Below, one piece after another: positions 1 through 10,369 of a stretch of DNA of 64,000 nucleotides (position 1 is its first letter; every line of letters begins with the position of its first letter). Both the position numbers and the translations under genes were made by a program. Below the pieces are notes generated by a model that saw only the letters and a program-made list of their open reading frames with translations, ran no database searches and was not told the origin of the DNA. The stretch covers positions 12,824,635 through 12,888,634 of the forward strand of contig NC_087079.1 in NCBI RefSeq assembly GCF_026151205.1, written 5' to 3'. The DNA is from Bolinopsis microptera (Eukaryota > Ctenophora > Tentaculata > Lobata > Bolinopsidae).

Positions 1-1480
1 TATAAAACCTTAAATGAATTAAAACTTGCAGGAATAATTTTATTGCATATTATTGATAATTCGTGAATTTATGCAACCTACAGTGCCTAAAATTCAATTA
101 GCTAATTACCGGCCATGCATTGCATAAACCATATTATAGCCCATTCGGCCATTTCGGTCACAAATCGGAGCTTAAATTGAGTTTATTGCACGCGCGGTGG
201 ACAAATTGTGTGAAAACAACTGTGCTGTCACAAATAATGCGCGTTATTGAGGTGACCAATGAAATCACGGCATTAAAAACACGTGATAGCGCGCTGGCGA
301 GTGAATTAGTAAAATCCCAATTTGACCATTGTTAATGATCTGGCCCGGCGCGCGCTACTTCGTAGCTCGAGAAGAAAGCGGCGTGCGCTACTTCGAAGAA
401 ATTTAGACGAGTAACATCCGTCAAGGACTCAATGAATTACGACCTCAATCGCCCTGAAAAAAGTGCGAATGCTCATTGCATTGGATGTTAAAGCGCACGT
501 GACTAGCATTCACGTGATCATTCAGAACCAATTAAAGCCGTGCAAAATCTGAATCCTTCGCAGCTCGATAAGGCCCTGTAATTTCGCCACTTCGGGCGCG
601 CTTGTAGTTGTTTCACAATAGTAGAGGCTCTTACGGGCATTGTCTGCTCGATACGTTAGGGACCCCAGATACACCTTACTAGACGTATTTTTGACCGTAG
701 AATCGATTGAAAGTGGTTTCAAGATGATTGGACTGATTGTGTTGGGGTAAAATCGCAAAAAACCGATTTTTGGGCCAAAAATAGGCCAAAAAACCATGTT
801 TTTTGATATTTTGAGCAAGTTAATTTTGTTGGCATGTCGGCAAAACTTGCATAAAGATAGCTAAAAGACAGCCGCACAAGATTGTATAAAAATAAAACAA
901 ATCCCTCTATTTGTTCTGAGGTAAAAATCCAAAAAAGTGGTAAAAATTTTGACTTTTTTGCTTGAAGTTTGAATAATTTTTTGCAGTTGTATTAAATCAA
1001 CCCAAAAATAGTCACATCGTGTTTGCCTAAATTTTTCCTTTCCGAGAAGTACCCACTTCATATACTTTATCGAAGTTTGAATATTGTCACTCCGCAAGCG
1101 TTTTTGCCAAATTTTCGACGCGCACTACGCGCAAAAGCATTTAGTTGTTATCAATTGGCACCCGCGCGTTCATCATAAATTTCAAACAGCTATAACTCAG
1201 CGAGATTATGTCCGTTCTAGCTCATATTTTCATACTAAATAGAAAATAATGTGATCTTATTGCTGACAAAATATGAATATAATTACTCTATTTGCCTTAG
1301 AGTAATAGACTGTCAAAGTTTAAAACGCGCATTGGTATAGCACGTGACTAATAAGTCCAAATTTATACTTCTTAACATATTATCGATCCTTAGACATCAT
1401 ACTATTGTGTCCAATTAGCGGTTAGGTCTCTAAACTCGTAGCAGAAAACACGTCTTTTTGCCCGTAAGAGCCTCTACTAC
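1..1480. other. Gene-free AT-rich DNA
   Basis: No open frame here has a recognisable domain or codon bias. The stretch has short palindromic GC patches around 340-400 (gcgcgc with cttcg), which recur near 1500 and 2140 and suggest scattered pieces of one repeat family. No promoter or RNA gene is recognisable. Confidence 0.5.
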
Positions 1481-1882
1481 AAGTCAAGAAAAGCCTTCTT
1501 ACCGCCGTGAGGCGGGCGCGCGCTACTGCAAGCGCAAGGGCTCTTGATAGAGCAAGCCCTGTAATGCATTTTGCCGATCTACAGCTCATGTAGCTGCGAT
1601 ATTTTATAAACATTATTGGATGCGCGGTGCGGCCCAGTAGTAGTGCATTGCTTCACATAGCCATGTGTCTACGCGTACTGCGTGACGCGCTTGTTTCACT
1701 GCAAGCGAGAGGGCTATGGTTAGTGGTTAGAGCAAGTGCATTGCGCTAAAAATGTGTCATGGCTATTTGAAAGCGCAATGCATTATTGGGCCGCGCAGCG
1801 CATCAAATAATGAATAATGTTTCTCACAACCATATTTGTTAGATCGATGCACCACAGGGCCATACCTTGTCCATTGTTGTCA

Positions 1883-2135
1883 TACGTTGTATGACCCGCC
1901 GCGCACGAAGTGCGCGGCTCCCCCTGTAGCGTCGAAGACGCTACATAGTGAAACGACCGTGGGGGTCGCAACGTGATACAAGTCCATTGTTAATGGACTA
2001 TAAACCCGCCGCGCACTTGTCATGTGTCATACGTTGTATGACCCGCCGCGCACAAGTGCGCGGCTATCCCTGTATCGTAAAAACGATCATAAAACATTTA
2101 GTGAAACGACAGTGGGGGTCACGACGTGATACAAG
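1883..2135. repeat. Two hairpin-rich direct repeats
   Basis: Two imperfect direct copies (about 1883-1985 and 2030-2135) share the order: small palindrome catacgttgtatg, a GC hairpin whose two arms read gccgcgcac and gtgcgcggc, a second hairpin, then a block starting tagtgaaacgac with a run of five Gs and ending acgtgataca. In copy 1 the second hairpin is tgtagcgtc/gacgctaca. In copy 2 the corresponding place reads tgtatcgt/acgat, so the pairing is partly kept although the bases differ. Loop size of the GC hairpin also differs by one base. Function is unknown; it could be a fragment of a non-autonomous element or a structured RNA. Confidence 0.55.
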
Positions 2136-2434
2136 CGCGCACTACGTACTTCGTGACACTTCGAAAAGAGAGCGGCGCGCTATATCGTCAAGGCCATGCC
2201 GAGCTTTGAAAGTGGAAGGATTAATACCGTCAGTCAAATTTTGGAGTTGATACAAGAAATGCAGCAAATGAGGCAAAAATAATTACTTTGAGCTGAAACA
2301 TAATGTTTGATGCTTGAACAAGTAAAAGAAGATTTACCGTATACCTGACTGTTGGCACACCAATCGTTAGCTATGTGTGCAAATCTTTTTGCACTCTTGT
2401 ACATAAAGTGAAACGAACAACAACAAGAGCAAAG

Positions 2435-2490
2435 AGACTGAGGCGGGGCGTAGACTGAGGCGGGGCGTAGACTGAGGCGGGGCCTCAGTC
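2435..2490 (+). repeat. Short tandem repeat, 17-bp unit
   Basis: The unit agactgaggcggggcgt occurs nearly three times in a row, and the array ends in a short palindrome (ctgaggcggggcctcag). Confidence 0.7.
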
Positions 2491-2539
2491 TAAAAGAGAC
2501 AGTAATACATGTTTCTTTTCCAATAAAACCTATGATGCT

Positions 2540-2925
2540 CATGCCTGCTTTAGTCAAGATGACCTAAAAGAGGCTGTTAAATTTATTATTTATAACACTT
2601 ATGTCGTCTTCGGTGGGATTGTATTCATACAAACCAAGGGTATTCCTATGGGTGGAAATTCAAGTTCCCCTATAGCTGATCTCACTGTTGGCAAAAAGGA
2701 ATTTAATTATATGAAACGTTTACTTCAGGAAAAGAAAATGGGATTAGCAAAGATATTATCCAATAATAAACGATATGTTGACGATTTATCTATTATTAAC
2801 TACCTTTACTTTCATAAATTGATTAAAGATATTTATCCTAATTCATTGGAGATGGAGCGAGCTGGTTCCAATAATAAAATCATTAATTACCTTGATTTAA
2901 ATATTAATATTTCCACAGAAGGACT
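2540..2925 (+). pseudogene. Penelope-like reverse transcriptase, 5' part (fragment)
   Basis: The + frame reads a reverse transcriptase palm. It has QTKGIPMGGNSSSPIADL (RT motif similar to GIPMG...SP..A.L) near 2630-2690, the catalytic RYVDD at about 2772-2786, and NYLDLNINI near 2885-2910. This type is found in Penelope-like and related elements rather than in LINEs. The frame runs into AGATT repeats at about 2926, where a minus-strand LINE is inserted. The rest of the same domain reappears at 6855. The N-terminal RT motifs are missing upstream. It is a broken, non-functional copy. The clade assignment is inference from motifs. Confidence 0.7.
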
Positions 2926-3153
2926 AGATTAGATTAGATTAGATTAGATTAAGAATAATGACATAAACATCATCACTAGTTTTAAACATTCTTTCTGATT
3001 TCCTCATTATCAGAACTGTGAACATTTCACAGCCTTCGTCATTAAAAAACAAACAAATTCTATAACTAACATAATTGTCATAATTTATTTACATATAAAA
3101 AAGTTTAAAAAGTTAAAACCGTTAATTTAAAAAATAAATAAATAAAAACAAAT

Positions 3154-6072
3154 TCATGAGATATTTATTCCCTTTCTCTTGGCAACACACGGATTTTTAT
3201 ATAAATATCGGACTTGTTGCTTCTTCTTTTCGATATAATTTACACCCTCTATTTTTGCTAAAACTATATTTGACACTTCCCAAAAGTTGCCTGTGTCTAC
3301 TAAATTATTAGTCTTTTTAAATTCTTCTAGATTAATTTTAAAATCAATAACAGACACTGAATTTCTAACAAAAGATGGCAATTTATTCCAAAAGCTGATA
3401 ACACGCTCTGATAAAAAATTATTAGACAAGGTTTTAATATTTCTATCAATATTGTTAGATTTAGTGCTAACAATTTTATCTCCCGATCTACTTAAATTGA
3501 AAATATCTTTTCCATACTCAACCAATCCATTTACAATTTTGTAGGCTTCAATCAAATCTCCTCTAACCCGTCTCTCTGCGAGTGTTGTAATCTGTAAGGC
3601 ATCCAACCTTTCACTGTAAGGAAGTGTTCCAATATCATCAATAAGGCGTGTGAACCTTCTCTGGACATTTTCCAGTTCAATGATAGTAGCCCAATTCCCA
3701 TGGCAGGCAGGTGGAGACCACAACTGAGCACAATACTCCAAGTGGGGTCTTATTATAGTTTTATAAACATTTCTCATTACATTAATTTCTCTTACAATGA
3801 GATTCCTTGTAACCCATGCAATCATACTGTTTGCTTTACTAATACAACTTTTAATATGTTTCGACCATTTCAAATCTGAAGAAGTTAAAACTCCAAGATC
3901 TTTCTCTGCTTCAATACATTCAAGTGTAACACCACTAAATACATATTCTTGAAGGGGATTTTCATTAAATGGAACATGCATTATTTTGCATTTGCTAGGA
4001 TTAAACTTTAACAGCCACACATTTTGCCAGTTTTGCAAGCTTTCTAACATATTGAAAGTGCTTTCAGTGTCATTGGCATCCATAATAACTTTAAGATCAT
4101 CTGCAAACAGTTTTGATATACCATTAATACAATCAGGCAAGTCATTGATAAAAATGACAAACAATAAAGGACCTAAAACAGACCCTTGTGGGACGCCTGA
4201 TAAAACATCACGAAGGTAGGAATATGCTCCACCAACAAATGTCTTAAATCTTCTTCCAGATAAAAAGTCTTTCACAATATCTAAAGTGTTACCACTTATA
4301 CCCAAATTTCTCATTTTTGTAAGTAGTCTATGATGTGGAACACTATCAAATGCTTTACAAAAATCTAAGTAAAACACATCTACGGGTGCACCATCTTCTA
4401 ATAGTTCGATGATACATTCTACACTCTCTAATAGATTAGATAAACAAGATTTACCTTCTACAAATCCATGCTGGTTTGGATTTATCTTCTTACTAACAAA
4501 ACTCATAATATGCCTCCTTACTAATTTTTCATATAATTTACATAAAATGCATGTAAGTGACACTGGCCTGTAATTTAGGGCATCTTTCCGACTACCCTTT
4601 TTATAAAGAGATGTAACATTTGCTGTCTTCCACTGTTCTGGAATTTTCCCACTTGAAGCACATGTTTGAAATAATTTAGTCACAGCAGAAACAAAACTTG
4701 AATTATGTTCAAGTTCTTTTAATAATTTAGGATGAATGCCATCTGGCCCTTTACTTTTACTAATATTAATTCTTTTCAGTTCTCTGCCAACATCATCCAT
4801 TGTTATCTCAATATTTTCAATGTGTAACTCATCCGCAATAAAATAACATTCTCTGTTCAAAGGTCCATCTGGTTCTTTGACAAAAACTGAAGCAAAAGCA
4901 TCAGCCAATACTTCGGCAGTTTCAAAATTACTTTTGGTCAAAGATCCGTCCGGTTTTTCCAGGGATGATACACAACTTTTTAACACTCTTTTCCCTCTTA
5001 AATATGCATAAAATGGCTTTGTATTATATTTCATACACTGTGTAATTTTTCTTTCATAATTAACTTTACACTTAAATGAATTACTATCAAACTGTCCTTG
5101 TTGGTTCAGTGCAACATTAAGATTTTCAGAAGAAGGATTATTATCAAAAATATACCAACATTTATCTGTCTTTTTCCTGCATCTTTTTAAGGATGAATTT
5201 GCCCAAGGCTCACATTTAAAGTTCTTTTCCGTCGGAACTATATCAGATACTAAGTTAAGCTTTGAGTGTAACTCACTCCACATATCTTCAGAAGTTAAAG
5301 TACCCTCACTAAAAGACCAGTCAATTTCAGCTGATCTGTGTAACAATTCTTTGCCAGAGACTTTTCCCCATAACTTTCTAGGCTCCTTTGCAGCCTCATC
5401 ATCTTGCTTACTGTTACTAAGACTTAGATTTAATTCTACATTAAAACAAACATGATCGCTCTTCCCCAAGGGGGAGACAATCATTACTTCATTGACAATA
5501 GCTTCGTTTGTAGAGAGAACCTGATCTAGTGTACTCTCTTGAAGTTTACCGCTGACAACTCTACGTCTGGTAACTTCATCTGTGATATACCAAACCAAGC
5601 CATTGTCTTGTACACATTCCATAAAATTCTTTTCTATAATTAAACCCTTATTACTTGTTCCTAAAGGAGCATTAACAGTTCCACTAAGCCAAGATACATT
5701 TGGTAAATTTAAATCTCCAACTAGGATTGATTCAACATTAAAAACAGCTAGTTTTGCAATCATTTTGGTCATCGCATTGTTCTGCGCTTTAGAAAGAGAC
5801 ATTGATCTATAAATACATGCAATATTTACCCTACCAATGTTGCTATCGAATTCAACAGCAATCGAATCAGTGACCCTAAACCAATCTATGACAACTGGGT
5901 TCAAAGAGTCTTTAATATAAATAATACAGCCTCCACCACTACTAACAGAACTTTCTCCTACTTCTTCATTAACTGTAAAATCTCTATCTTTTCTAAATAT
6001 TTTGAAACCAGGTATGCTAATTTCAGCATCAATAATTTCATTGTTAAAATGAGTTTCATTTATGCAGAGAAC
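3154..6072 (-). CDS. LINE ORF2: endonuclease-reverse transcriptase
   Basis: The frame is open without stops from about 6072 to 3154, with a first internal Met at 5904 giving 916 codons. Order on the minus strand: rest of the APE-type endonuclease (INETHF near 6045; VGDLNLPNVSW and SDHVCF, carrying the D-x-N and S-D-H catalytic motifs), linker, RT with YLDFCKAFDSVPHH, SGVPQGSVLGP and the catalytic FADD near 4100, then the C-terminal region. The protein copies element RNA into DNA at a nicked target site. The RT frame has no frameshift, but the endonuclease start is displaced by the 6073-6674 insertion, so this copy should not make intact enzyme. High confidence on family; the clade (CR1/L2/jockey group) is less certain. 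Confidence 0.9.
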   Translation of the reverse strand, partial: VLCINETHFNNEIIDAEISIPGFKIFRKDRDFTVNEEVGESSVSSGGGCIIYIKDSLNPVVIDWFRVTDSIAVEFDSNIGRVNIACIYRSMSLSKAQNNAMTKMIAKLAVFNVESILVGDLNLPNVSWLSGTVNAPLGTSNKGLIIEKNFMECVQDNGLVWYITDEVTRRRVVSGKLQESTLDQVLSTNEAIVNEVMIVSPLGKSDHVCFNVELNLSLSNSKQDDEAAKEPRKLWGKVSGKELLHRSAEIDWSFSEGTLTSEDMWSELHSKLNLVSDIVPTEKNFKCEPWANSSLKRCRKKTDKCWYIFDNNPSSENLNVALNQQGQFDSNSFKCKVNYERKITQCMKYNTKPFYAYLRGKRVLKSCVSSLEKPDGSLTKSNFETAEVLADAFASVFVKEPDGPLNRECYFIADELHIENIEITMDDVGRELKRINISKSKGPDGIHPKLLKELEHNSSFVSAVTKLFQTCASSGKIPEQWKTANVTSLYKKGSRKDALNYRPVSLTCILCKLYEKLVRRHIMSFVSKKINPNQHGFVEGKSCLSNLLESVECIIELLEDGAPVDVFYLDFCKAFDSVPHHRLLTKMRNLGISGNTLDIVKDFLSGRRFKTFVGGAYSYLRDVLSGVPQGSVLGPLLFVIFINDLPDCINGISKLFADDLKVIMDANDTESTFNMLESLQNWQNVWLLKFNPSKCKIMHVPFNENPLQEYVFSGVTLECIEAEKDLGVLTSSDLKWSKHIKSCISKANSMIAWVTRNLIVREINVMRNVYKTIIRPHLEYCAQLWSPPACHGNWATIIELENVQRRFTRLIDDIGTLPYSERLDALQITTLAERRVRGDLIEAYKIVNGLVEYGKDIFNLSRSGDKIVSTKSNNIDRNIKTLSNNFLSERVISFWNKLPSFVRNSVSVIDFKINLEEFKKTNNLVDTGNFWEVSNIVLAKIEGVNYIEKKKQQVRYLYKNPCVAKRKGINIS

Positions 6073-6674
6073 ATAAGGACTATAGAATGTAGTGTAAATT
6101 TCTCACAATGTATGAAATCTAAATTTATGTCAGATGTAATTCAAGGAGTCTCATCCTATGAAATAAACAATAGTTTCGACTATTTCTACACTCTAGCTAT
6201 GTGACAACTGAAACAATTTTTAAGGTGCTGGAGTTTTTGTCGGGTGGAAAGGCCCCCTGCGTTATATGACCTATTTTCAGAAGTATAGAACTTTAAACAT
6301 CTCCTTTATTCGTTCCCATTTGTTATCATTGCCATTCTAATGTTGTTCTATACTTCTCTGTGTATAACTGTAAATAATATTACTTACGAAATTCCAAAGT
6401 GGGCATCTATGTAATTTTCAACATTAATTGTTACCTTCATGCCCACAGTTCACTGTTAAATCATATCTTATTTTACCACTCATTAATTTATTACTTATTT
6501 TGTTTTACAATTTACATGCTATTATATCCTTATGTCCCTAGAAGGGTGTTCTGCTAACAGTTTTTGACTGACTTGAATGTCCTGCACAGCAGATTGAAGC
6601 TTCTTAAATTATTTTTTATTCTTATTGTATTGCTGTGTAAATTTGATTCTAATTCTAATTTTAATTCTAATTCT
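6073..6674 (+). mobile_element. LINE 3' end inserted within the LINE
   Basis: This insert splits the endonuclease frame. On the minus strand the left part ends ...SDIV and the right part resumes VLCINETHF, sharing one GTT codon. The insert is untranslated and AT-rich. It ends on the plus strand in a TTCTAA-type microsatellite (6647-6674), which fits the 3' tail of a 5'-truncated CR1-like element. No coding capacity is left. Confidence 0.65.
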
Positions 6675-6790
6675 AACAATGTCAGACTGGTACAGCGAAA
6701 CAGCATTTCTCAATTCACAAAACTTATTATATAAACTATTACTGTTACTATAAAACAATTTAAGGTTTAGGCATCCTATAGCTTTGCTTT
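6675..6790 (-). pseudogene. LINE endonuclease N-terminus (displaced fragment)
   Basis: The minus frame reads LNLKLFYSNSNSLYNKFCEL and continues RNAVSLYQSDIV, the usual start of an APE endonuclease domain (first beta strand with the catalytic Asn). It belongs to the ORF at 3154-6072 and is cut off from it by the insertion. Confidence 0.75.
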
Positions 6791-6854
6791 CTCTGCAAGT
6801 CGCTTTCTCCGTTCCTGTCTCACAAAAAATTTTAGAAATATCAGCGTATAACAA

Positions 6855-7144
6855 AACTGATGATTTTAATTTTCATGTTGTATCCCTTACATTTCCTCAC
6901 AGTAACATCCCAACCGAGGTTGGCTACAACGTTTTTTCAAGTCAAGTTCTTAGATATGGTAATGTTTGCACTAGATTGGATATCTTTACCTCCCATCTTC
7001 ACAAAATATTCAAAATTCTAATTGATAGAGGATATAGCCGTGATAGACTGATTAAAGGCATTAAACGTTGTCTGAGGAAATATGATAACGTTTTCAGGAA
7101 GTTCGGTATTCTAGATGACCGTAACATTATTAAAGAACTCCCCT
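6855..7144 (+). pseudogene. Penelope-like reverse transcriptase, 3' part (fragment)
   Basis: The + frame resumes the RT that stops at 2925: YNKTDDFNFHVVSL, then PHSNIP, VLRYGNVC, and a helical thumb-like end (ILIDRGYSRDRLIKGIKRCL) up to KFGILDD. This is the standard order downstream of the YLDL motif in this RT type. The frame ends at ELP where the next inverted-repeat element begins. No GIY-YIG nuclease is visible after it. Confidence 0.65.
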
Positions 7145-7976
7145 GGGGGGGAATGCAACGTCAATTAATGTCAGTATTCCATGAAAACCCCAAACTGACA
7201 TTGACATTAATTGACATTAATTGACATTAATTGACATTAATTGACATTAATTGACATTAATTGACATTAATTGACATTAATTGACATTAATTGACATTAA
7301 TTTGTCTTGAAATTTGAGATTATCATTATTCGATAAATATTCAAGATATTCACGTCTATGTAAGTTTGACCGGTTCAAAAAAACAAAATGTCCTTGAATA
7401 ATTATGAGTATGTTCTTATCTGTTGATCCTTAGGTTTAAAGACCACCAAAAAAATTTCAGCTTCCAACTCTTCCATCTTCGGTCCCCACCGGCCACGCCC
7501 ATATTTTATTGGTTTCTTATACTGGTAAAATATCTAGAATCGGCTTTTTTAGTATGAAGGAGTAATGTTAGCTGTTTAAGATTCGTTATTCAAATATAAA
7601 TGTCATGAAGGCATTTCGTTTAATGTGGGTTTTAAGTTCTGATGACGTTGAGAACCACGCCCTTGGATGGCCACGCCCATTTAAGAAAATTAAATTTCGG
7701 AAAACCGTATTATTTTAGTTTTATTGTTTAATGATCTGAATTTTTTTCACATTTCACATTTTCATATGTGATAGTAGTGAATAAATTGATGATATAAACG
7801 TTCTAAAGTGCTAAAAATATGGTAGAACTACATAATCTCTGGTCGAAAAATATCGTGTCAATTAATGTCAGTATTCCAAAATTTTGCAAAACTGACATTG
7901 ACATTAATTGACATTAATTGACATTAATTGACATTAATTGACATTAATTGACATTAATTGACGTTGCATCACCCCC
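7145..7976. mobile_element. MITE-like element with G-rich terminal inverted repeats and TTGACATTAA arrays
   Basis: The left end reads a run of seven Gs then aatgcaacgtcaattaatg. The right end is its inverse (cattaattgacgttgcat, cacccccc). The 7-bp direct repeat ctcccct flanks both ends (7138-7144 and 7977-7983), so this looks like a transposed unit. Next to each end is a block with the same internal plan (tcaattaatgtcagtattcc, a spacer, aactgacattgacattaa) followed by an array of the 10-bp unit ttgacattaa, about ten copies at 7202-7301 and about six at 7897-7960. The middle is unique and non-coding. It would move only with a transposase supplied elsewhere. Confidence 0.75.
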
Positions 7977-7983
7977 CTCCCCT

Positions 7984-8960
7984 GATATCTTTTGATTTAT
8001 TGAAACACGGGTACTAACTCTGCTAAACTGAACAAATTCTGAAACTTAGGTGAATAAGTGTACAACGTGCTAAACCGAAGTTCAGACTGACCAGTGAAAA
8101 TGGGCGAGCGTACCAAGTGTCATTTTAATTAGAAGTTTTAGTTAGTGATTTATTATTGAAGCTTGTAATTACAATATCTAATGCTCCTATAAATACTTTA
8201 ATTAATTGTTTGTCCCGTTATTCTTTTTCCTTCCTCTTTTCCTTGTCATCCCCTTTAGTTTTAAGATTCTTGCTATAAATGGCTACAGCTAACACTATTA
8301 ATGCTAAGTACCAAACAACAAGTGGGAGGTGGATCGTTGGTATACCATTAAATCGATTTAACACCGCAATTCCAGTCGCAAGCCTGGGACCACTACTAGC
8401 ATAGTCACAACATCTACAAAGCTGCCATATAGCCTGACTGACAATTTTCTCGACTGACTGACAATGTTTCTTCTTTTTCCCCATTTAGAATACAAAGATT
8501 AGTACATTTTAGCTTATGATTAATATTATATTTTTACCTATAGTTTACCTAGACTCTGTTAATGTTTTTAAGTAGTAAATACCGACATATGTCGCAGAAG
8601 CATGGTTTTAAAGATAAATTTACTTTGATTGATACACTGGACTACTTGCTTGACGATTAGATTACTGCTGGTACCTTCGTTTTGGCAAGTCCGGTGTAAC
8701 GTTACACTGGTGTGGTATTACATCATGCTAGATGCTGGGGTGAAGAGCTTTATTATATTGTTATTCTTATTTTGTCCGTTATTCTTATTTTGTCCGTTTC
8801 ACTCTGTTATGTTTATGCCCTACATTTTGTACCTTGTATTAGCAGTGGGCATTGGTTTGGTTGTACGCTATTTCAGTTTCTATAAATTTATAGCTAACGT
8901 CTCATAGTTTTACTTTTTACTTAACTTTAAATTATTTTTATTATTATTATTATTTATGCG
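7984..8960. other. No supported gene
   Basis: Two short open frames (minus 8218-8484 and plus 8629-8907) contain hydrophobic stretches but match nothing I recognise. The first has a Lys-rich start, one membrane-like segment and a Lys/Glu-rich tail, so a small membrane protein cannot be excluded. The end is a short ATT-rich simple repeat before the SINE. Confidence 0.4.
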
Positions 8961-9326
8961 CGGCCAGGTAGCGCAGTTGGTTAGAACGCCTGTCTTACAA
9001 TCGTTAGGTCGCGAGTTCGAAACCCACTGACTGCCTGGTCGTGGGGTGAGCGTCGTCGACGTTCAGCTAAGGATCATGAGTGGTCTATGCAGCCCCCCGG
9101 TCTACTCAGCCGAATACTCGAGAAATCGGGTGTGAGGGTTAAATGAGGAGCTGCACATTGCAGCAAAGTCTCGGACGAAGAAAGTATGGTACACACTACC
9201 TTAACCGTCACTGGCCAAAAAGATCCTTCGGCTTCCTGTAATTGGCTGGTTGCACTTGTGTAACATTGTGGCTGTTGGAATACACCGAAGTAAAATAAGT
9301 GTCTAGATAGAAAAAAAAAAAAAAAT
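8961..9326 (+). mobile_element. tRNA-derived SINE
   Basis: The 5' head has RNA polymerase III internal promoter boxes: A box tagcgcagttgg (8970-8981) and B box like gagttcgaaac (near 9013-9023). The spacing is right for a tRNA, with ttac at the place of the anticodon. The head is followed by a roughly 290-bp unrelated body and ends in an A run (9309-9325). The acceptor stem does not close and no CCA-type end follows, so it is a SINE and not a tRNA gene. Confidence 0.8.
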
Positions 9327-9627
9327 TAGGAAAAATCTTGAGGGAAGATGACAGTTGCATGCACAAAACTAGTTTAAATCGCCAATGCACAATCTGAAGT
9401 TTGTGAACCTCAACTAAGCCTTTCACTTGTTACACCATAGAATTGTGTAAATTATTGTCACAAAGTAGTCATTTTGGGCATATTATAATTTGGGATGACC
9501 CTCACATGCATGGAGTGTTCTACGCGTGTCATATCCGTCCACTTTATCCAGTTTCCTTCTAACCATCAGCTAATTTAATTTCCTTCTAACCAACCTAATA
9601 TAACATTCAGAGTAATAAAGTGCAGCC

Positions 9628-10306
9628 ATGTGGAACCATGAAGTGTTGTCAGAGTTGCGTGCTCTCATGAAGAGCCACGGACAACTTTCGGCATACATTA
9701 TCCCTGCCGAAAATTCCGATAGGTGTGCTTTCATTTCTGGTTTTGATGGCAGTGCTGGAACAGCTGTTGTTTTGATAGAGAAAGCTCTCTTATGGACAGA
9801 TTTACGTTACTTTGGTCGTGCTAAACGAAGCTTATATCATGAAAATTGGGATTTGATGAAAGCATACTGGCCTAGCTGAAGAAGAATGGCTTGCAGCTAA
9901 CTTAAGTAGCAATGATAAAGTTGGAATTGACCCTAAAACATGTTCCATCGCAACCTCATCCCCCAGAAGACGAGCTTTGAGGTCTCCTAGATTTGTTTAT
10001 GTAAATTTTGATATTTTACTGTACTATTTTATGTTGTATATAATTTTACGGACGAAATGATCCCAGGGGGGACTCCCAACCCACCGCTTCGGCGGGTAGT
10101 TGACGCACCTTTCACAAGCAAGAGCCACTTTGGTCTACTTGCTGTGAGGTGTCTCAGCTACATGGGTTGGGGGTCCCCCCTTTTTTTTTCTTTTTTTTTT
10201 TTTTTTTTTTGGTTCCATCCCACGATTTAAAACTCTTAAGAAACATCTTGGTCGTTCTGGTATAGAACTTGTTTCTGTCAAAGATAATCTCATTGACATT
10301 GTCATA
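9628..10306 (+). pseudogene. Partial copy of the XPNPEP1 5' end
   Basis: The stretch repeats the first about 145 codons of the XPNPEP1 gene at 14327, including LRALMKSHGQLSAYIIP, FISGF.GSAGTAVVL and KALLWTD. The similarity also covers some 5' flank (agagtaat.aagtgcag just before the start). It lacks the segment between YIIP and the GFISGF region, has a frameshift near 9877, and is split by a 262-bp insertion. It stops at about 10306 (VKDNLIDIV). It cannot encode an aminopeptidase. At the place where the downstream gene is frameshifted, this copy keeps an extra T that restores frame. Confidence 0.85.
9950..10211 (+). mobile_element. Small retroelement-like insertion with target duplication and poly(T)
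   Basis: The insert is flanked by the 8-bp direct repeat gttccatc (9942-9949 and 10212-10219). It carries a GC hairpin region (ccaccgcttcggcgggt), and ends in gggtcccccc followed by about 30 nt that are nearly all T. The target duplication and terminal homopolymer suggest target-primed retrotransposition. The family is not recognised. Confidence 0.65.
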
Positions 10307-10369
10307 TAATTTTATAATTAATCATAATTAAATGCCATTAATCATACACATTTTCTTCTAAAGAAATTC

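Larger units (their letters stand above)
2926..6790 (-). mobile_element. CR1/jockey-type LINE inserted in the Penelope-like RT
   Basis: The element lies on the minus strand. Its 3' end is at the left, marked by an (AGATT)n run on the plus strand at 2926-2951, i.e. the (AATCT)n tail typical of CR1-like elements. It carries an apurinic endonuclease plus reverse transcriptase ORF. The endonuclease N-terminus lies at 6675-6790 and is separated from the rest by a 0.6-kb insertion. Both borders fall within the RT frame of the host element. No ORF1 is visible, so the element is probably 5'-truncated. Confidence 0.8.

Noticed and set aside
522-1097. Minus-strand frames near the window start
   Set aside because: No domain, no codon bias and no splice context; likely chance frames in AT-rich DNA.
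7202-7301. Regular 10-bp repeats that could be mistaken for a CRISPR-like array
   Set aside because: Units are directly adjacent with no spacers, in an animal genome; it is a minisatellite within a mobile element.
8218-8484. Minus-strand 88-codon frame with one membrane-like segment
   Set aside because: No family match, no supporting context; kept only as a remark.
8970-9030. Possible tRNA gene (A and B boxes)
   Set aside because: No closing acceptor stem, and an unrelated body with A-tail follows; it is the head of a SINE.
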